Assembly: GCA_032229885.1 (NCBI GenBank)
Contig: JAVYAJ010000283.1
Span: forward strand, 54,614-118,613
Length of the DNA stretch: 64,000 nt
Source: Anammoximicrobium sp032229885
GTDB lineage: Bacteria > Planctomycetota > Planctomycetia > Pirellulales > Pirellulaceae
Direction of reading: 5' to 3'
This document shows, piece after piece, positions 45,401 through 52,524 of this stretch; position 1 is the stretch's first letter; every line of letters begins with the position of its first letter. The notes under the pieces were generated by a model. The model made no database searches. It was not told the DNA's origin and saw only the letters and a list, made by a program, of their open reading frames with translations. The position numbers and the translations under genes are program-made.

Positions 45401-45620
45401 CGCCCAGCACCGTCGGCCCGCGACGCCCCGCCTGCGGCTCGACCAACGCGAACACAATTTCTGCGAAGTGGAAACCGGCTTCGACGAGCAGACGGCACGT
45501 CAGGAAGCGTGCCGTTGTCTGCGGTGCGATTTGGAATGGCTGGACACGATGAACCTGCCGCGGCCAGCGGCGATGCGGCGATCAGATATGACGCCCGAAC
45601 CTCAGACAACGGAAGGATGA
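42417..45620 (+). CDS. NuoF/HydB-like flavoprotein fused to a GltD/NfnB-like NAD(P)H oxidoreductase
   Basis: 1067 residues; AGGAG is 6 bases before the ATG. Part 1 (~1-105): thioredoxin-like [2Fe-2S] domain, Cys19/24 and 56/60. Part 2 (~125-530): NuoF, with GLRGRGGAGFLTGLKWE (FMN/NADH), CNADEGDPGAFMDR, GAGAFVCGEETALIASIEG, and the [4Fe-4S] ligands SCGKCVPCRIG (Cys463/466/469) plus a later Cys. Part 3 (~540-1050): GltD-type module with CVNACPAGVDTPAYL and CGRACPAYCESKCRRG (two Fe-S ligand sets), FAD site VVGAGPAGLTAALRLAQRGH, second dinucleotide site VAVVGGGDVAMDVARCALR, and ISAIGQTPD...GIFAAGDAVTGP. Simple Hox diaphorases lack part 3, which resembles NfnB of bifurcating transhydrogenase. A four-cofactor hub able to exchange electrons with NAD(P)H at two sites is inferred. 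Confidence 0.92.
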   Translation: MDPISPSPLAAVNRSVTVCGGPSCASARAQRVLRAFEVELDRRALSQNVRLNHSSCRGFCAVGPVSVIHPPGVLYCHIEPEDVPEIVDQTLIQGRIVSRLLYREPAAFGELPSYDDMPLFNKQTRIAMRNCGLINPEQIDEYVARDGYAALAQVLGGMLPDDVIAEMKASGLRGRGGAGFLTGLKWEACRRAPGTPKYVICNADEGDPGAFMDRSILESDPHSVIEGMAIAAYAIGASQGYIYCREEYPLAINRLEIAIHQARDLGLLGTDICGTGFTFDIDVKEGAGAFVCGEETALIASIEGRRGEPRPRPPYPVVAGLWGRPTNVNNVKSYAMTPVVILRGAPWFRQIGTPKSPGTAVFALTGKISQTGLIEVPMGIPLGDIIFDIGGGVPNGKKLKAVQTGGPLGGCLPAAALNTPVDFDSLAEAGAVMGSGGMIVLDDDTCMVEFSRYFLLFAAAESCGKCVPCRIGGQRLLEALTRISTGHGTRRDLAIIRDVSTNMMASSLCGLGQRTPGPVLAALNFFEDEFIAHIDDKTCPAGQCRALVRARCVNACPAGVDTPAYLALVAQGRYAEGLAIHRRRNPFALVCGRACPAYCESKCRRGELDQAVAIRLVKRYMADHELEKAWTPEPIGSPAERQAAAQRHVAVVGAGPAGLTAALRLAQRGHRVTVYEKYPVAGGMMSWAIPEYRLPRGPLLAEIENIRRSGVEIRCNQALGRDFTLDDLQTAHGHDAVILAIGAHRSRRLGIAGDDKQGVLDGIEFLRRVAGEPTLRAVGLAPDAPLPDVRGLRVAVVGGGDVAMDVARCALRMGARQVHVIYRRAGDDMPAAHLPDEIEAARHEGTRFHTLANPVEILGDAAVTGVRLQQQRLAEFDDSARRRPVPLGAESYVLDIDVLISAIGQTPDLTWLQGRDIARRRGDTFDVDAAFSTTQPGIFAAGDAVTGPATIVQAVAQGNLVAEAVAHWLRTGQLVKPRLEPDRTDVPLTYDLEEYAQHRRPATPRLRLDQREHNFCEVETGFDEQTARQEACRCLRCDLEWLDTMNLPRPAAMRRSDMTPEPQTTEG

Positions 45621-45741
45621 CCGGTCGCGGCGACGCGGCGGGGCGCGGCCACGCCCGCCCCCGTGCTCGTCTGCCCGCCCGCCATGCGGCGCGACCGACG
45701 ACAGACGATCGATGCTTTCTAAGCCCCGACCCGAGGCTGCT

Positions 45742-47577
45742 ATGCTTGCCACCGATGGCGTGAATCTGACGATCAACGGACGCGCGGTTCGCGCGCGAAC
45801 CGGCCAGACCGTGCTCGAGGCCGCGCGGGGCGCCGGGATCGACATCCCCTCGTTGTGCCATCATCCGGCGCTGCCGCCCGAAGGCGCCTGTCGCGTGTGC
45901 CTGGTCGAGATCGAAAACCAACGCGCGCTGCAGCCGGCGTGCACGCTTCCGGCCGTCGAGGGGATGGCCATTCGGACCGAAAGTGCGCGCGTCGTCGCCG
46001 CGCGCGTGTTCTCGTTGCAGATGATCTTCTCGGAACGCCCGCACTACTGCATGTTCTGTCCGGCCAGCGGCAGCGACAGCGATACGGACTGCGAGCTGCA
46101 GAAACTGGCGTATCGTTATGGAATGACCTGTTGGGAGCACGCGCCTGATTTCGGCAAGCGCTGGCCTGTCGACGCCACGGGCAAGTATTTCGTGTTCGAC
46201 CAGACTCGCTGTATCCTGTGCCGCCGCTGTGTCCGCGCCTGTCGCGAACTGGCGGCCAATCACACGCTGGGCGTTCACCAGCGAGGCGCGCGGACGATGG
46301 TCTGCGCCGACGACGACGCGCCGCTCGGCGAATCGACGTGCATTTCGTGCGGCAGTTGCCTGCAAGTGTGTCCGACCGGCGCATTGATGGACCGCCGCAG
46401 TTCGTTCCTGGGGCACGAGACCGACGTCCGACGCACCAAGACCACGTGTCTGGGCTGCAGCGTCGGCTGTGGAATCGAATGCCTGACCCGCGACAACAAT
46501 CTGGTGCGGATCGAAGGCGACTGGGCCGGGCATAACGCAGGGCTGCTGTGCGTCGACGGACGTTTCGGCGCGATCGAGCCCAAGCCGCCTCGCGTGATGC
46601 AGCCGCTGGTCCGAGTGGCGGGGCGACTGTGTCCGACCGATTGGAACGAGGCGCTGGCGATCGTGGCCCGACGATTGGCCGATGCCGCCAGCGTGGCGGG
46701 TCTCGTCTCGTCGCGAACGACCGACGAAGGCCTGCTGGCGTTCAGTTGTTTTTTCAACGAGGCGCTCAACAGCGACGAACTGGCCCTGCTGTACGGCGAC
46801 GTGCCGCCCGGCGTGGGCGAGCCGGCGTCGATCGCCGATTTGAACGCCGCCGACTGCGTGGTGGTCGTCGGCGGCGATCCGCTCCAGAACCAAAAAGTCG
46901 TCGGTTATTTGACCAAACGCGCTTTCGACCGCGGCGCTCGATTGATCGTGATGAACGACGACAAGACCGACCTGGACGCCTACGCCGCACAGCGGCTGAA
47001 GCTGGACGCGATCGCGCACACCCGCGAGTCGCCGTTCGAGCGTCTGCGGTACACGTATCACCTGCGGTTGGACGCCGTGGCCAAGATCAAGGCCGCGGTC
47101 GAGTCGGCCGTCGCGCCCGTGGTGATGTACGCGCCGAATCTGAGCATCGCCGTGTACGCCGCGCTGCGCGGGCTGGCTCGCAAAACGCGATTCCTGCCGC
47201 TGGTCGAGGGCGTCAACACGGTCGGCGCCGCTCGGCTGGGGTTGACCGCGCGGGCCGTCCAGGGCGATGCGTTGTTCGTGCTGGCCGGAGATGAATTGCC
47301 CGCCGGCAGCGAATTGCCCAAAGCCGAGTTCACGGTCATCCAGTCCGCCTATCACACGGCCTGGACCGACCGGGCCGACGTGGTGCTGCCGGCGCGGCTG
47401 TGGACCGAAAAACAGGGAACCGTGATCAACCTCGAAGGCCGCGCGCTGCCCGTGGTCGCGGTGGCCGACGCGCCGCCGCAAATCCCTCCCGACTGGGTCA
47501 CGTTGGCGACCCTGTCCGCCCAGATGGGAAACGCCATGCTGTACGCCTCGATAGCCGATGTCCAACGATCCTTGTAA
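45742..47577 (+). CDS. NuoG/HydA-like iron-sulfur subunit with C-terminal MopB-like domain
   Basis: 611 residues from the ATG at 45742 (GAGG 5 bases upstream; ATG 45712 is possible). [2Fe-2S] ferredoxin domain: Cys39, 50, 53, 67. Next HYCMFCPASGS...DCELQ gives His101 and Cys103/106/117, a variant of the His-Cys3 cluster of NuoG. Two [4Fe-4S] sites follow: Cys157/160/163/167 (CILCRRCVRAC) and a later CISCGSCLQVCPTGAL. Then CLGCSVGCGIEC...GLLCVDGRFG is a fourth cluster like that of molybdopterin oxidoreductases, and ~330 residues of MopB-like fold in shortened form, with no sign of a molybdenum ligand. Equivalent to HoxU/HydA: carries electrons between flavins and the hydrogenase small subunit. 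Confidence 0.9.
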   Translation: MLATDGVNLTINGRAVRARTGQTVLEAARGAGIDIPSLCHHPALPPEGACRVCLVEIENQRALQPACTLPAVEGMAIRTESARVVAARVFSLQMIFSERPHYCMFCPASGSDSDTDCELQKLAYRYGMTCWEHAPDFGKRWPVDATGKYFVFDQTRCILCRRCVRACRELAANHTLGVHQRGARTMVCADDDAPLGESTCISCGSCLQVCPTGALMDRRSSFLGHETDVRRTKTTCLGCSVGCGIECLTRDNNLVRIEGDWAGHNAGLLCVDGRFGAIEPKPPRVMQPLVRVAGRLCPTDWNEALAIVARRLADAASVAGLVSSRTTDEGLLAFSCFFNEALNSDELALLYGDVPPGVGEPASIADLNAADCVVVVGGDPLQNQKVVGYLTKRAFDRGARLIVMNDDKTDLDAYAAQRLKLDAIAHTRESPFERLRYTYHLRLDAVAKIKAAVESAVAPVVMYAPNLSIAVYAALRGLARKTRFLPLVEGVNTVGAARLGLTARAVQGDALFVLAGDELPAGSELPKAEFTVIQSAYHTAWTDRADVVLPARLWTEKQGTVINLEGRALPVVAVADAPPQIPPDWVTLATLSAQMGNAMLYASIADVQRSL

Positions 47578-47694
47578 CCTGTACGTCCCGTTTTTTGTGG
47601 AAAAGGCAACGCCTGGGGCAGCGGGACCTGCCGTGCATCACGTTCGGAAACGGCCCCCACCCGCCACGCCCTGAACCAACGCGGATCGAGACCC

Positions 47695-48237
47695 ATGATC
47701 GACAAACTGACCGTCGCGTCTGACTGGTTGGCCGGATGTGCCGGCTGCCACATGTCGTTGCTGGACATGGACGAGCGACTGATCGAGCTGCTGCAGCGCA
47801 TCGAGTTGCGGGCCACACCGATCACCGATCTGAAACATCCGGACGAAGACGGCGTAGACATCGGACTGCTCGAAGGCGCCGTCGCCAACTCGTCGACCGA
47901 AGAGGTGGCTCGTCGAATGCGCAGCCGGTGTCGGACGCTGGTCGCCCTGGGCGACTGTGCCGTGTTCGGCGGGCTGCCCACGATGCGAAATGCGACCACG
48001 TCGGCCGTCGCCCTGCGACGCGCGTATGTCGAGACCGAGAGCACCGTCGATGGCGTGGTTCCGCAACACGAAGACCTGGCGGTCATGCAGGAGGTCCGCC
48101 CGTTGGATCACGTCGTCCCGGTCGACGTCTACCTGCCCGGCTGTCCGCCCTCGGCCGACGCGATCTACTACGTCCTGAACGAGTTGGCCGAAGGCCGCCA
48201 GCCGACCCTGCGCGGCAAGTATCTGGACTGGCATTGA
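47695..48237 (+). CDS. hoxY: [NiFe]-hydrogenase small subunit, HoxY/HydS-like
   Basis: 180 residues. Carries only the proximal [4Fe-4S] cluster: Cys15 and Cys18 (AGCAGCHMS), Cys88 (GDCAVFGG) and Cys150 (LPGCPPSAD), the four standard ligands. The short length without a C-terminal multi-cluster domain and the absence of a Tat signal identify the cytoplasmic group 3 (bidirectional) type. Electrons pass from the Ni-Fe site through this cluster to the NuoG-like subunit encoded just upstream. The ribosome binding site is weak (GAGAC). A strong hairpin follows the stop. Confidence 0.92.
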   Translation: MIDKLTVASDWLAGCAGCHMSLLDMDERLIELLQRIELRATPITDLKHPDEDGVDIGLLEGAVANSSTEEVARRMRSRCRTLVALGDCAVFGGLPTMRNATTSAVALRRAYVETESTVDGVVPQHEDLAVMQEVRPLDHVVPVDVYLPGCPPSADAIYYVLNELAEGRQPTLRGKYLDWH

Positions 48238-48241
48238 TCGC

Positions 48242-48273
48242 GCCGCGGGCGGTCCGTCCCAGACGCCCGCGGC
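48242..48273 (+). promoter_or_regulatory. Strong intercistronic hairpin between hoxY and hoxH
   Basis: GCCGCGGGCG at 48242-48251 and CGCCCGCGGC at 48264-48273 form a perfect 10-bp GC stem with a 12-base loop, starting 5 bases after the hoxY stop. No T-tract follows. It may partially terminate, or stabilise the upstream mRNA and set the subunit ratio. Confidence 0.45.
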
Positions 48274-48432
48274 TGGCGAGCGGCTTGCAAGTTGCCCGCT
48301 TCACGGCCGCGCGCCTCCGGCATCGGATCGTAGCCCGTGGCCGTGCGCCCGGGGCTGGAACGGAATCGGTAGCGGAGACCGACGGCGAATCGCCGATGAA
48401 ATCACGGTGCGGACGTGAAACGAGGAATTGTC

Positions 48433-49857
48433 ATGGCACGGAAAATTGTGATCGAACCTGTGACGCGGATCGAGGGCCACGCCAAGGTCGTCGTCCACTT
48501 GGACGATCAAGACCAAGTCGATCGCGCCGTTTTTCACGTCAACGAGTTCCGCGGTTTCGAGAAGTTTTGCGAGGGACGGATGTTCTTCGAGATGCCGCAG
48601 ATCACCCAACGGATCTGCGGCATCTGCCCCGTCAGCCACCACTTGACCTCGGTCAAAGCGTGTGACCAGATCATCGGAGTCGCGCCTCCGCGACCCGCGC
48701 GCCTGCTGCGCGAACTGATGCACATGGGCCAAATCATCCAGTCGCACTCGCTGCACTTTTTTCAACTGGCCGGCCCGGATCTGCTGCTGGGATTCGACGC
48801 CGATCCGGCGCTCCGGAACGTCGCCGGACTGTACGCGGCCAACCCCGAGTTGGTGGGTCGAGCCATCGCCTTGCGCAAGTTCGGCCAATCGCTGATCGCG
48901 ACGCTGGGCGATCGCCGGATCCATCCCAATTTCGCCGTCCCCGGTGGCGTCAATCGGGCGCTGCACGCGCCGGATCGCGACGCTATGCTGGACCAGATCG
49001 AGACGATGATCGCCTATGTCCAAGGCGCGTTGGCGATTATCAAAGACTGGATCGCCGCCAACCGGGCGGTCGTCGACGAGTTTGCCTCGTTCGCGTCCGG
49101 ATATCTGGGAATGGTCGGTCCCGACAACGCCGTCGAGCTGTACGACGGACCGTTGCGGCACGTCGGACCCGACCGCGGCGAACTGCATCGCTTTGCGGCC
49201 AGCGATTATCTCACTTACATCGGCGAGCGAGTCGAGCCGTGGAGCTATCTGAAGTTTCCGTACTTTCGCGACGCTGGTTGGCCCGACGGCGTGTATCGCG
49301 TGGGACCATTGGGTCGGCTGAACGTCGCGGACAAGGTCGCGACGCCGCTGGCCCACACCGAATTTCTGGATTATCGTCAGCTTCACGGCGCGTGCGCGGC
49401 GGAAGCGTCGCTGTTCTACCACCATGCCCGGCTGGTCGAAGATCTGTACGCCGTCGAGCGGACGCGCGAAATCCTGGAGGATCCGGAATCGCTGTCCACC
49501 GACGTCCTGGCGACCGGCCGCGTCACGAATCACGAGGGCATCGGCGCGCTCGAAGCGCCCCGCGGAACGTTGTTCCATCACTATTGGGTCGACGACAACG
49601 GGCGGATCGAACGCGTGAATCTGATCGTCGCCACGGGGCACAACAACCACGCGATGAGCCGCGCCGTCGAGGCGGTGGCCAAACGCTATCTCGACGGGAC
49701 GAACGTGAAACAAGGCGCGTTGAATCGCATCGAAGCCGCGATCCGCGCCTACGATCCGTGCCTATCGTGCTCGACCCACGCCGTCGGGCGCCTGCCGCTC
49801 GAGCTGGTCGTCCTCGACTGTCACGGCGCCGAAGTGCGCCGCCTCGCGTCGGGCTAG
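48433..49857 (+). CDS. hoxH: [NiFe]-hydrogenase large subunit, HoxH/HydL-like
   Basis: 474 residues from the ATG at 48433 (GAGGA 6 bases upstream; an ATG six codons earlier has none). Ni-Fe site ligands: Cys62 and Cys65 in RICGICPVSHH (L1) and Cys443 and Cys446 in DPCLSCSTH (L2). EPVTRIEGHAKV and FHVNEFRGFEKFCEGR are group 3 signatures, closest to HoxH/HydL. A C-terminal extension of about 25 residues after His449 should be cleaved by a HoxW/HycI-type endopeptidase on maturation; no such gene and no hyp gene is in this window. The enzyme interconverts H2 and protons in the cytoplasm. Confidence 0.94.
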   Translation: MARKIVIEPVTRIEGHAKVVVHLDDQDQVDRAVFHVNEFRGFEKFCEGRMFFEMPQITQRICGICPVSHHLTSVKACDQIIGVAPPRPARLLRELMHMGQIIQSHSLHFFQLAGPDLLLGFDADPALRNVAGLYAANPELVGRAIALRKFGQSLIATLGDRRIHPNFAVPGGVNRALHAPDRDAMLDQIETMIAYVQGALAIIKDWIAANRAVVDEFASFASGYLGMVGPDNAVELYDGPLRHVGPDRGELHRFAASDYLTYIGERVEPWSYLKFPYFRDAGWPDGVYRVGPLGRLNVADKVATPLAHTEFLDYRQLHGACAAEASLFYHHARLVEDLYAVERTREILEDPESLSTDVLATGRVTNHEGIGALEAPRGTLFHHYWVDDNGRIERVNLIVATGHNNHAMSRAVEAVAKRYLDGTNVKQGALNRIEAAIRAYDPCLSCSTHAVGRLPLELVVLDCHGAEVRRLASG

Positions 49858-49938
49858 CGCGATTCGTCTGTCCCGGCGTCGCGCCGCCATCCCAGCCGGT
49901 GCGTGGACGCGGATGCTCGTGTTCGATGAACGCCCGCG

Positions 49939-49956
49939 GCCGGCGCCTTGGCCGGC
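49939..49956 (+). terminator. Hairpin after hydrogenase operon
   Basis: GCCGGC-GCCTTG-GCCGGC about 80 bases after the hoxH stop, followed by TCGATTT. Weak T-tract; placement between convergent genes supports a terminator. Confidence 0.35.
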
Positions 49957-50083
49957 TCGATTTCCGGTTGATCGGCGCGTGGCCCGGCCCGGCCCGGCAT
50001 GCGGTGCGCACCTACCACGTCCGACGGATGGGCCCAGTGATTGGCTGCTGGGCTCGCGGTTAGTCGGTAGTTTCCCACATTCG

Positions 50084-50674
50084 TCACACCAGGTCATAGA
50101 AGCTGTCGCGACCCAGGTGTCGGACAAACATCGGCACTAGTTGGCCCAGCGGTTCCGGCCCGCCCAGCCAAAGCCAACGCTCGCTGCTGCCACGGGTGCA
50201 CCAGCGGTCCACGGTGAACAGCCTTTCGGTCTTGTCCCTGAGAACGAATCGCATCATGGCCGAATAGTTCGCATATTTGGACGCCCAGTCATTCAACCAT
50301 CCCATCCCTGCATGTCTGAGTCGTACTGTGGCTGCTTCGCGCAAAGTCTCGTCCTGTTCTCGGTCAGAAACATAGATGACCAAGCTGCGTTCGGTCGTAT
50401 CGACGATGAACGTTGTCAGGTCGGTCAGCTCGCCGATGGCTTGGCACACGAGCTCTCGTTCCGTTGGGTCGATCTGAGTGACGACGATCCGACGGACCGT
50501 CACCGTCCCAGTCTCCGGACTCTCTCGCCACTCGTATCCGTCCGGCATCGCATCGGCTGGCACGCCGGACGCCGTCGGTTTTCGCGAGCAGAAGTATTTT
50601 GGTTTTCCCGTCTTCGTCGTTCCTTGATAGAGGAAATACCGCTCATCTTTACGATTGACGTATTCGAGGCTCAT
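50084..50674 (-). CDS. Conserved protein of unknown function
   Basis: 196 residues from the ATG at 50674, with AAGGTG just upstream; a longer frame (to 50698) lacks a site. The N-terminus SLEYVNRKDERYFLYQGTTK and TGKPKYFCSRK is a short beta-rich element seen in uncharacterised planctomycete and actinobacterial proteins. The rest (VTVRRIVVTQIDPTEREL, TFIVDTTERSLVIYVSD, YSAMMRFVLRDKTERLF) is mixed alpha/beta without recognisable motifs. No signal peptide or membrane segment. It is convergent with the hydrogenase operon and probably unrelated to it. Confidence 0.7.
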   Translation of the reverse strand: MSLEYVNRKDERYFLYQGTTKTGKPKYFCSRKPTASGVPADAMPDGYEWRESPETGTVTVRRIVVTQIDPTERELVCQAIGELTDLTTFIVDTTERSLVIYVSDREQDETLREAATVRLRHAGMGWLNDWASKYANYSAMMRFVLRDKTERLFTVDRWCTRGSSERWLWLGGPEPLGQLVPMFVRHLGRDSFYDLV

Positions 50675-51274
50675 GCTCACCTTTCTCCGAGATGCCAACT
50701 CTACCGTTGCCTTGCCGCACTACGACTCTCCGTCACCGTGAACCTTAGGACGACGTTTTCGGGTTCTCTCGGCCACGCCGAAGCGTGACCGTTCGAAACT
50801 GCGCCGCCGTCTGGAGGGGCGCGCTCCGTCGCGTCTACCGTTCGCAGCGCGCCTTCGGGCGGTGCATCGTGTTGCGGTCGCGCGCGGCGAGGCCGCACAC
50901 GGTGACGATTCGGTTGGAGGCAACGCCCATTTTATCAGCCCCGCCCGGATGATTATAAAGGCATTTCGCGCCCGGGGCTGCTCGGCCGCTAGGGTTTCCG
51001 TTTGCGCGCCGCATCCAACCCCGCGGCCGGATTTGCCGCGATATGTTGGCCCCCTCGATACAGTATCGTGGGGCGACGCCTCGCGCGTCGCCAGCAACCG
51101 TACCGTTCTGCGAGTCGAGGCACGGCAGTCTCCGCCGGAAAACGACGGCCTGACGCAACCGGGATCGGAATGCACGCTGCGTTCCATCTGGCCCGCCGGC
51201 GGACACCGGCTGGGAACGGAGGCAATAGTTGGTAGACTGTCAAAAAAGCCGTTCGTTTCCCCTGGAGATATGCT
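50675..51274. other. 600-bp divergent intergenic region with repeat remnants
   Basis: No gene seen. At 50736-50835 a GAACCTTAGGACGACGTTTT stretch is followed by GCGCCGCCGTCTGGAGGGGC and GCGCTCCGTCGCGTCTACC, resembling the core of the repeats at 29420-29592 and 58846-59045. CGATAC-A-GTATCG at 51056-51068 is a perfect palindrome, about 210 bases before the isocitrate dehydrogenase gene, and may be a regulator site. Confidence 0.45.
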
Positions 51275-52297
51275 ATGCCAGCGCATCGAGTTGTTCTAAT
51301 CCCCGGCGACGGGATCGGCCCCGAAGTGACCCACGCCGTGCGGCGGATTTTGGCGGCGGCCGACGCGCCGATCGAGTGGATCGAGCGCCAGGCCGGGTTG
51401 GCCGCGTTACAGGCCGAGAACGACTTGCTGCCGGCGACGACGATGGAGGGCATCGAGCGCTATGGAGTGGCGCTCAAAGGGCCCTGTACGACGCCCGTCG
51501 GCGAAGGGTTCACCTCCGTGAACGTCGCCCTGCGCAAGCGGCTCAATCTATACGCCGCCGTTCGTCCCGTCCGCAATCTGCCCGGCGTCTCGACGCGTTT
51601 CGACAACGTGGACATGATCATCATCCGGGAAAACACCGAGGGCCTGTACAGCGGCGCCGAGAACGAACTAGTCAATGGCGTTGTGATGAGCATGAAAGTG
51701 GCCAGCGAGATGGCTTGCACGCGGATCGCGCGCTGGGCTTTTCGCTTCGCGACGCGCCGTACCCGCAAGCGGATCACGGTGCTGCACAAGGCGAACATCA
51801 TGAAACTGACCGACGGCCTGTTTCTGCGCTGCGCGCGAAAGATTCACCAAAACGAGTATCCGAACATCGACTATCAGGAGGTCATCATCGACGCGGGCTG
51901 TATGAAGCTCGTGCAAGATCCCACCAAGTTCGACATCCTGCTGATGGAAAATCTGTACGGCGACGTCGTCAGCGATCTGTGCGCGGGTCTGGTCGGCGGC
52001 CTGGGCGTTGTCCCCGGCGCGAACTATGGCGACAAAGAGGCCGTGTTCGAGGCCGTGCATGGATCGGCGCCGGACATCGCGGGCCAGGGCTTGGCGAACC
52101 CGCTGGCGCTGCTGATGTCCGCCGTGATGATGCTGAACCACTTGGCGGACACGCGCAACGATCCGGACTGCCGCAAGGTCGCCCAACGCGTCAAGCAGGC
52201 GTACGACCAGGCGCTGACCGATGGCCAGAAGACGCGCGACCTGGGCGGAGAACTCGGCACCGAAGCGTTCACCGACGCCGTGATTCAGCGGTTATGA
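51275..52297 (+). CDS. NAD-dependent isocitrate dehydrogenase, short (IDH3-like) type
   Basis: 340 residues; CTGGAGA precedes the ATG. Beta-decarboxylating dehydrogenase fold: VVLIPGDGIGPEV at the start, KGPCTTPVGEGFTSVNVALRK (the Ser/Asn substrate-phosphate-site loop of isocitrate-type enzymes), IIIRENTEGLYSG, the catalytic Lys in HKANIMKLTDGLF, and FDILLMENLYGDVVSD and EAVHGSAPDIAGQG in the C-terminal half. The GPCTTPVGEGF loop and length fit NAD-linked isocitrate dehydrogenase rather than LeuB, but homoisocitrate dehydrogenase cannot be fully excluded. TCA-cycle step giving 2-oxoglutarate and NADH. It stands alone. Confidence 0.87.
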   Translation: MPAHRVVLIPGDGIGPEVTHAVRRILAAADAPIEWIERQAGLAALQAENDLLPATTMEGIERYGVALKGPCTTPVGEGFTSVNVALRKRLNLYAAVRPVRNLPGVSTRFDNVDMIIIRENTEGLYSGAENELVNGVVMSMKVASEMACTRIARWAFRFATRRTRKRITVLHKANIMKLTDGLFLRCARKIHQNEYPNIDYQEVIIDAGCMKLVQDPTKFDILLMENLYGDVVSDLCAGLVGGLGVVPGANYGDKEAVFEAVHGSAPDIAGQGLANPLALLMSAVMMLNHLADTRNDPDCRKVAQRVKQAYDQALTDGQKTRDLGGELGTEAFTDAVIQRL

Positions 52298-52524
52298 GAT
52301 TGGCCGTTCGTCTGCCGTCATTGGGGATGGGTTCAGCCTGACGTTCGTTTGGCGAAGGTCCGGACTACGCAAGTCAACAAGGATTGGGATCACACATCGG
52401 AACTCGCACTCCCCACGGGCGAAGCCGGTGGAATCGATCGCCCGTGCCGCCCGTCGCCCGTCGCCCGTCGCCCGCTCGAGCCGATCGCGGATTCCACCCG
52501 CTCGGCCCGCCCGGGCCGGCCGCC

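Noticed and set aside
42414..45455. 1013-codon open frame opposite the NuoF-GltD gene
   Set aside because: Antisense shadow. The plus-strand frame has all cofactor motifs and a good ribosome binding site; the minus-strand frame has none.
45340..47565. 741-codon frame opposite the NuoG-like gene
   Set aside because: Shadow of a gene with complete Fe-S motifs; Arg/Gln/His-rich and without domains.
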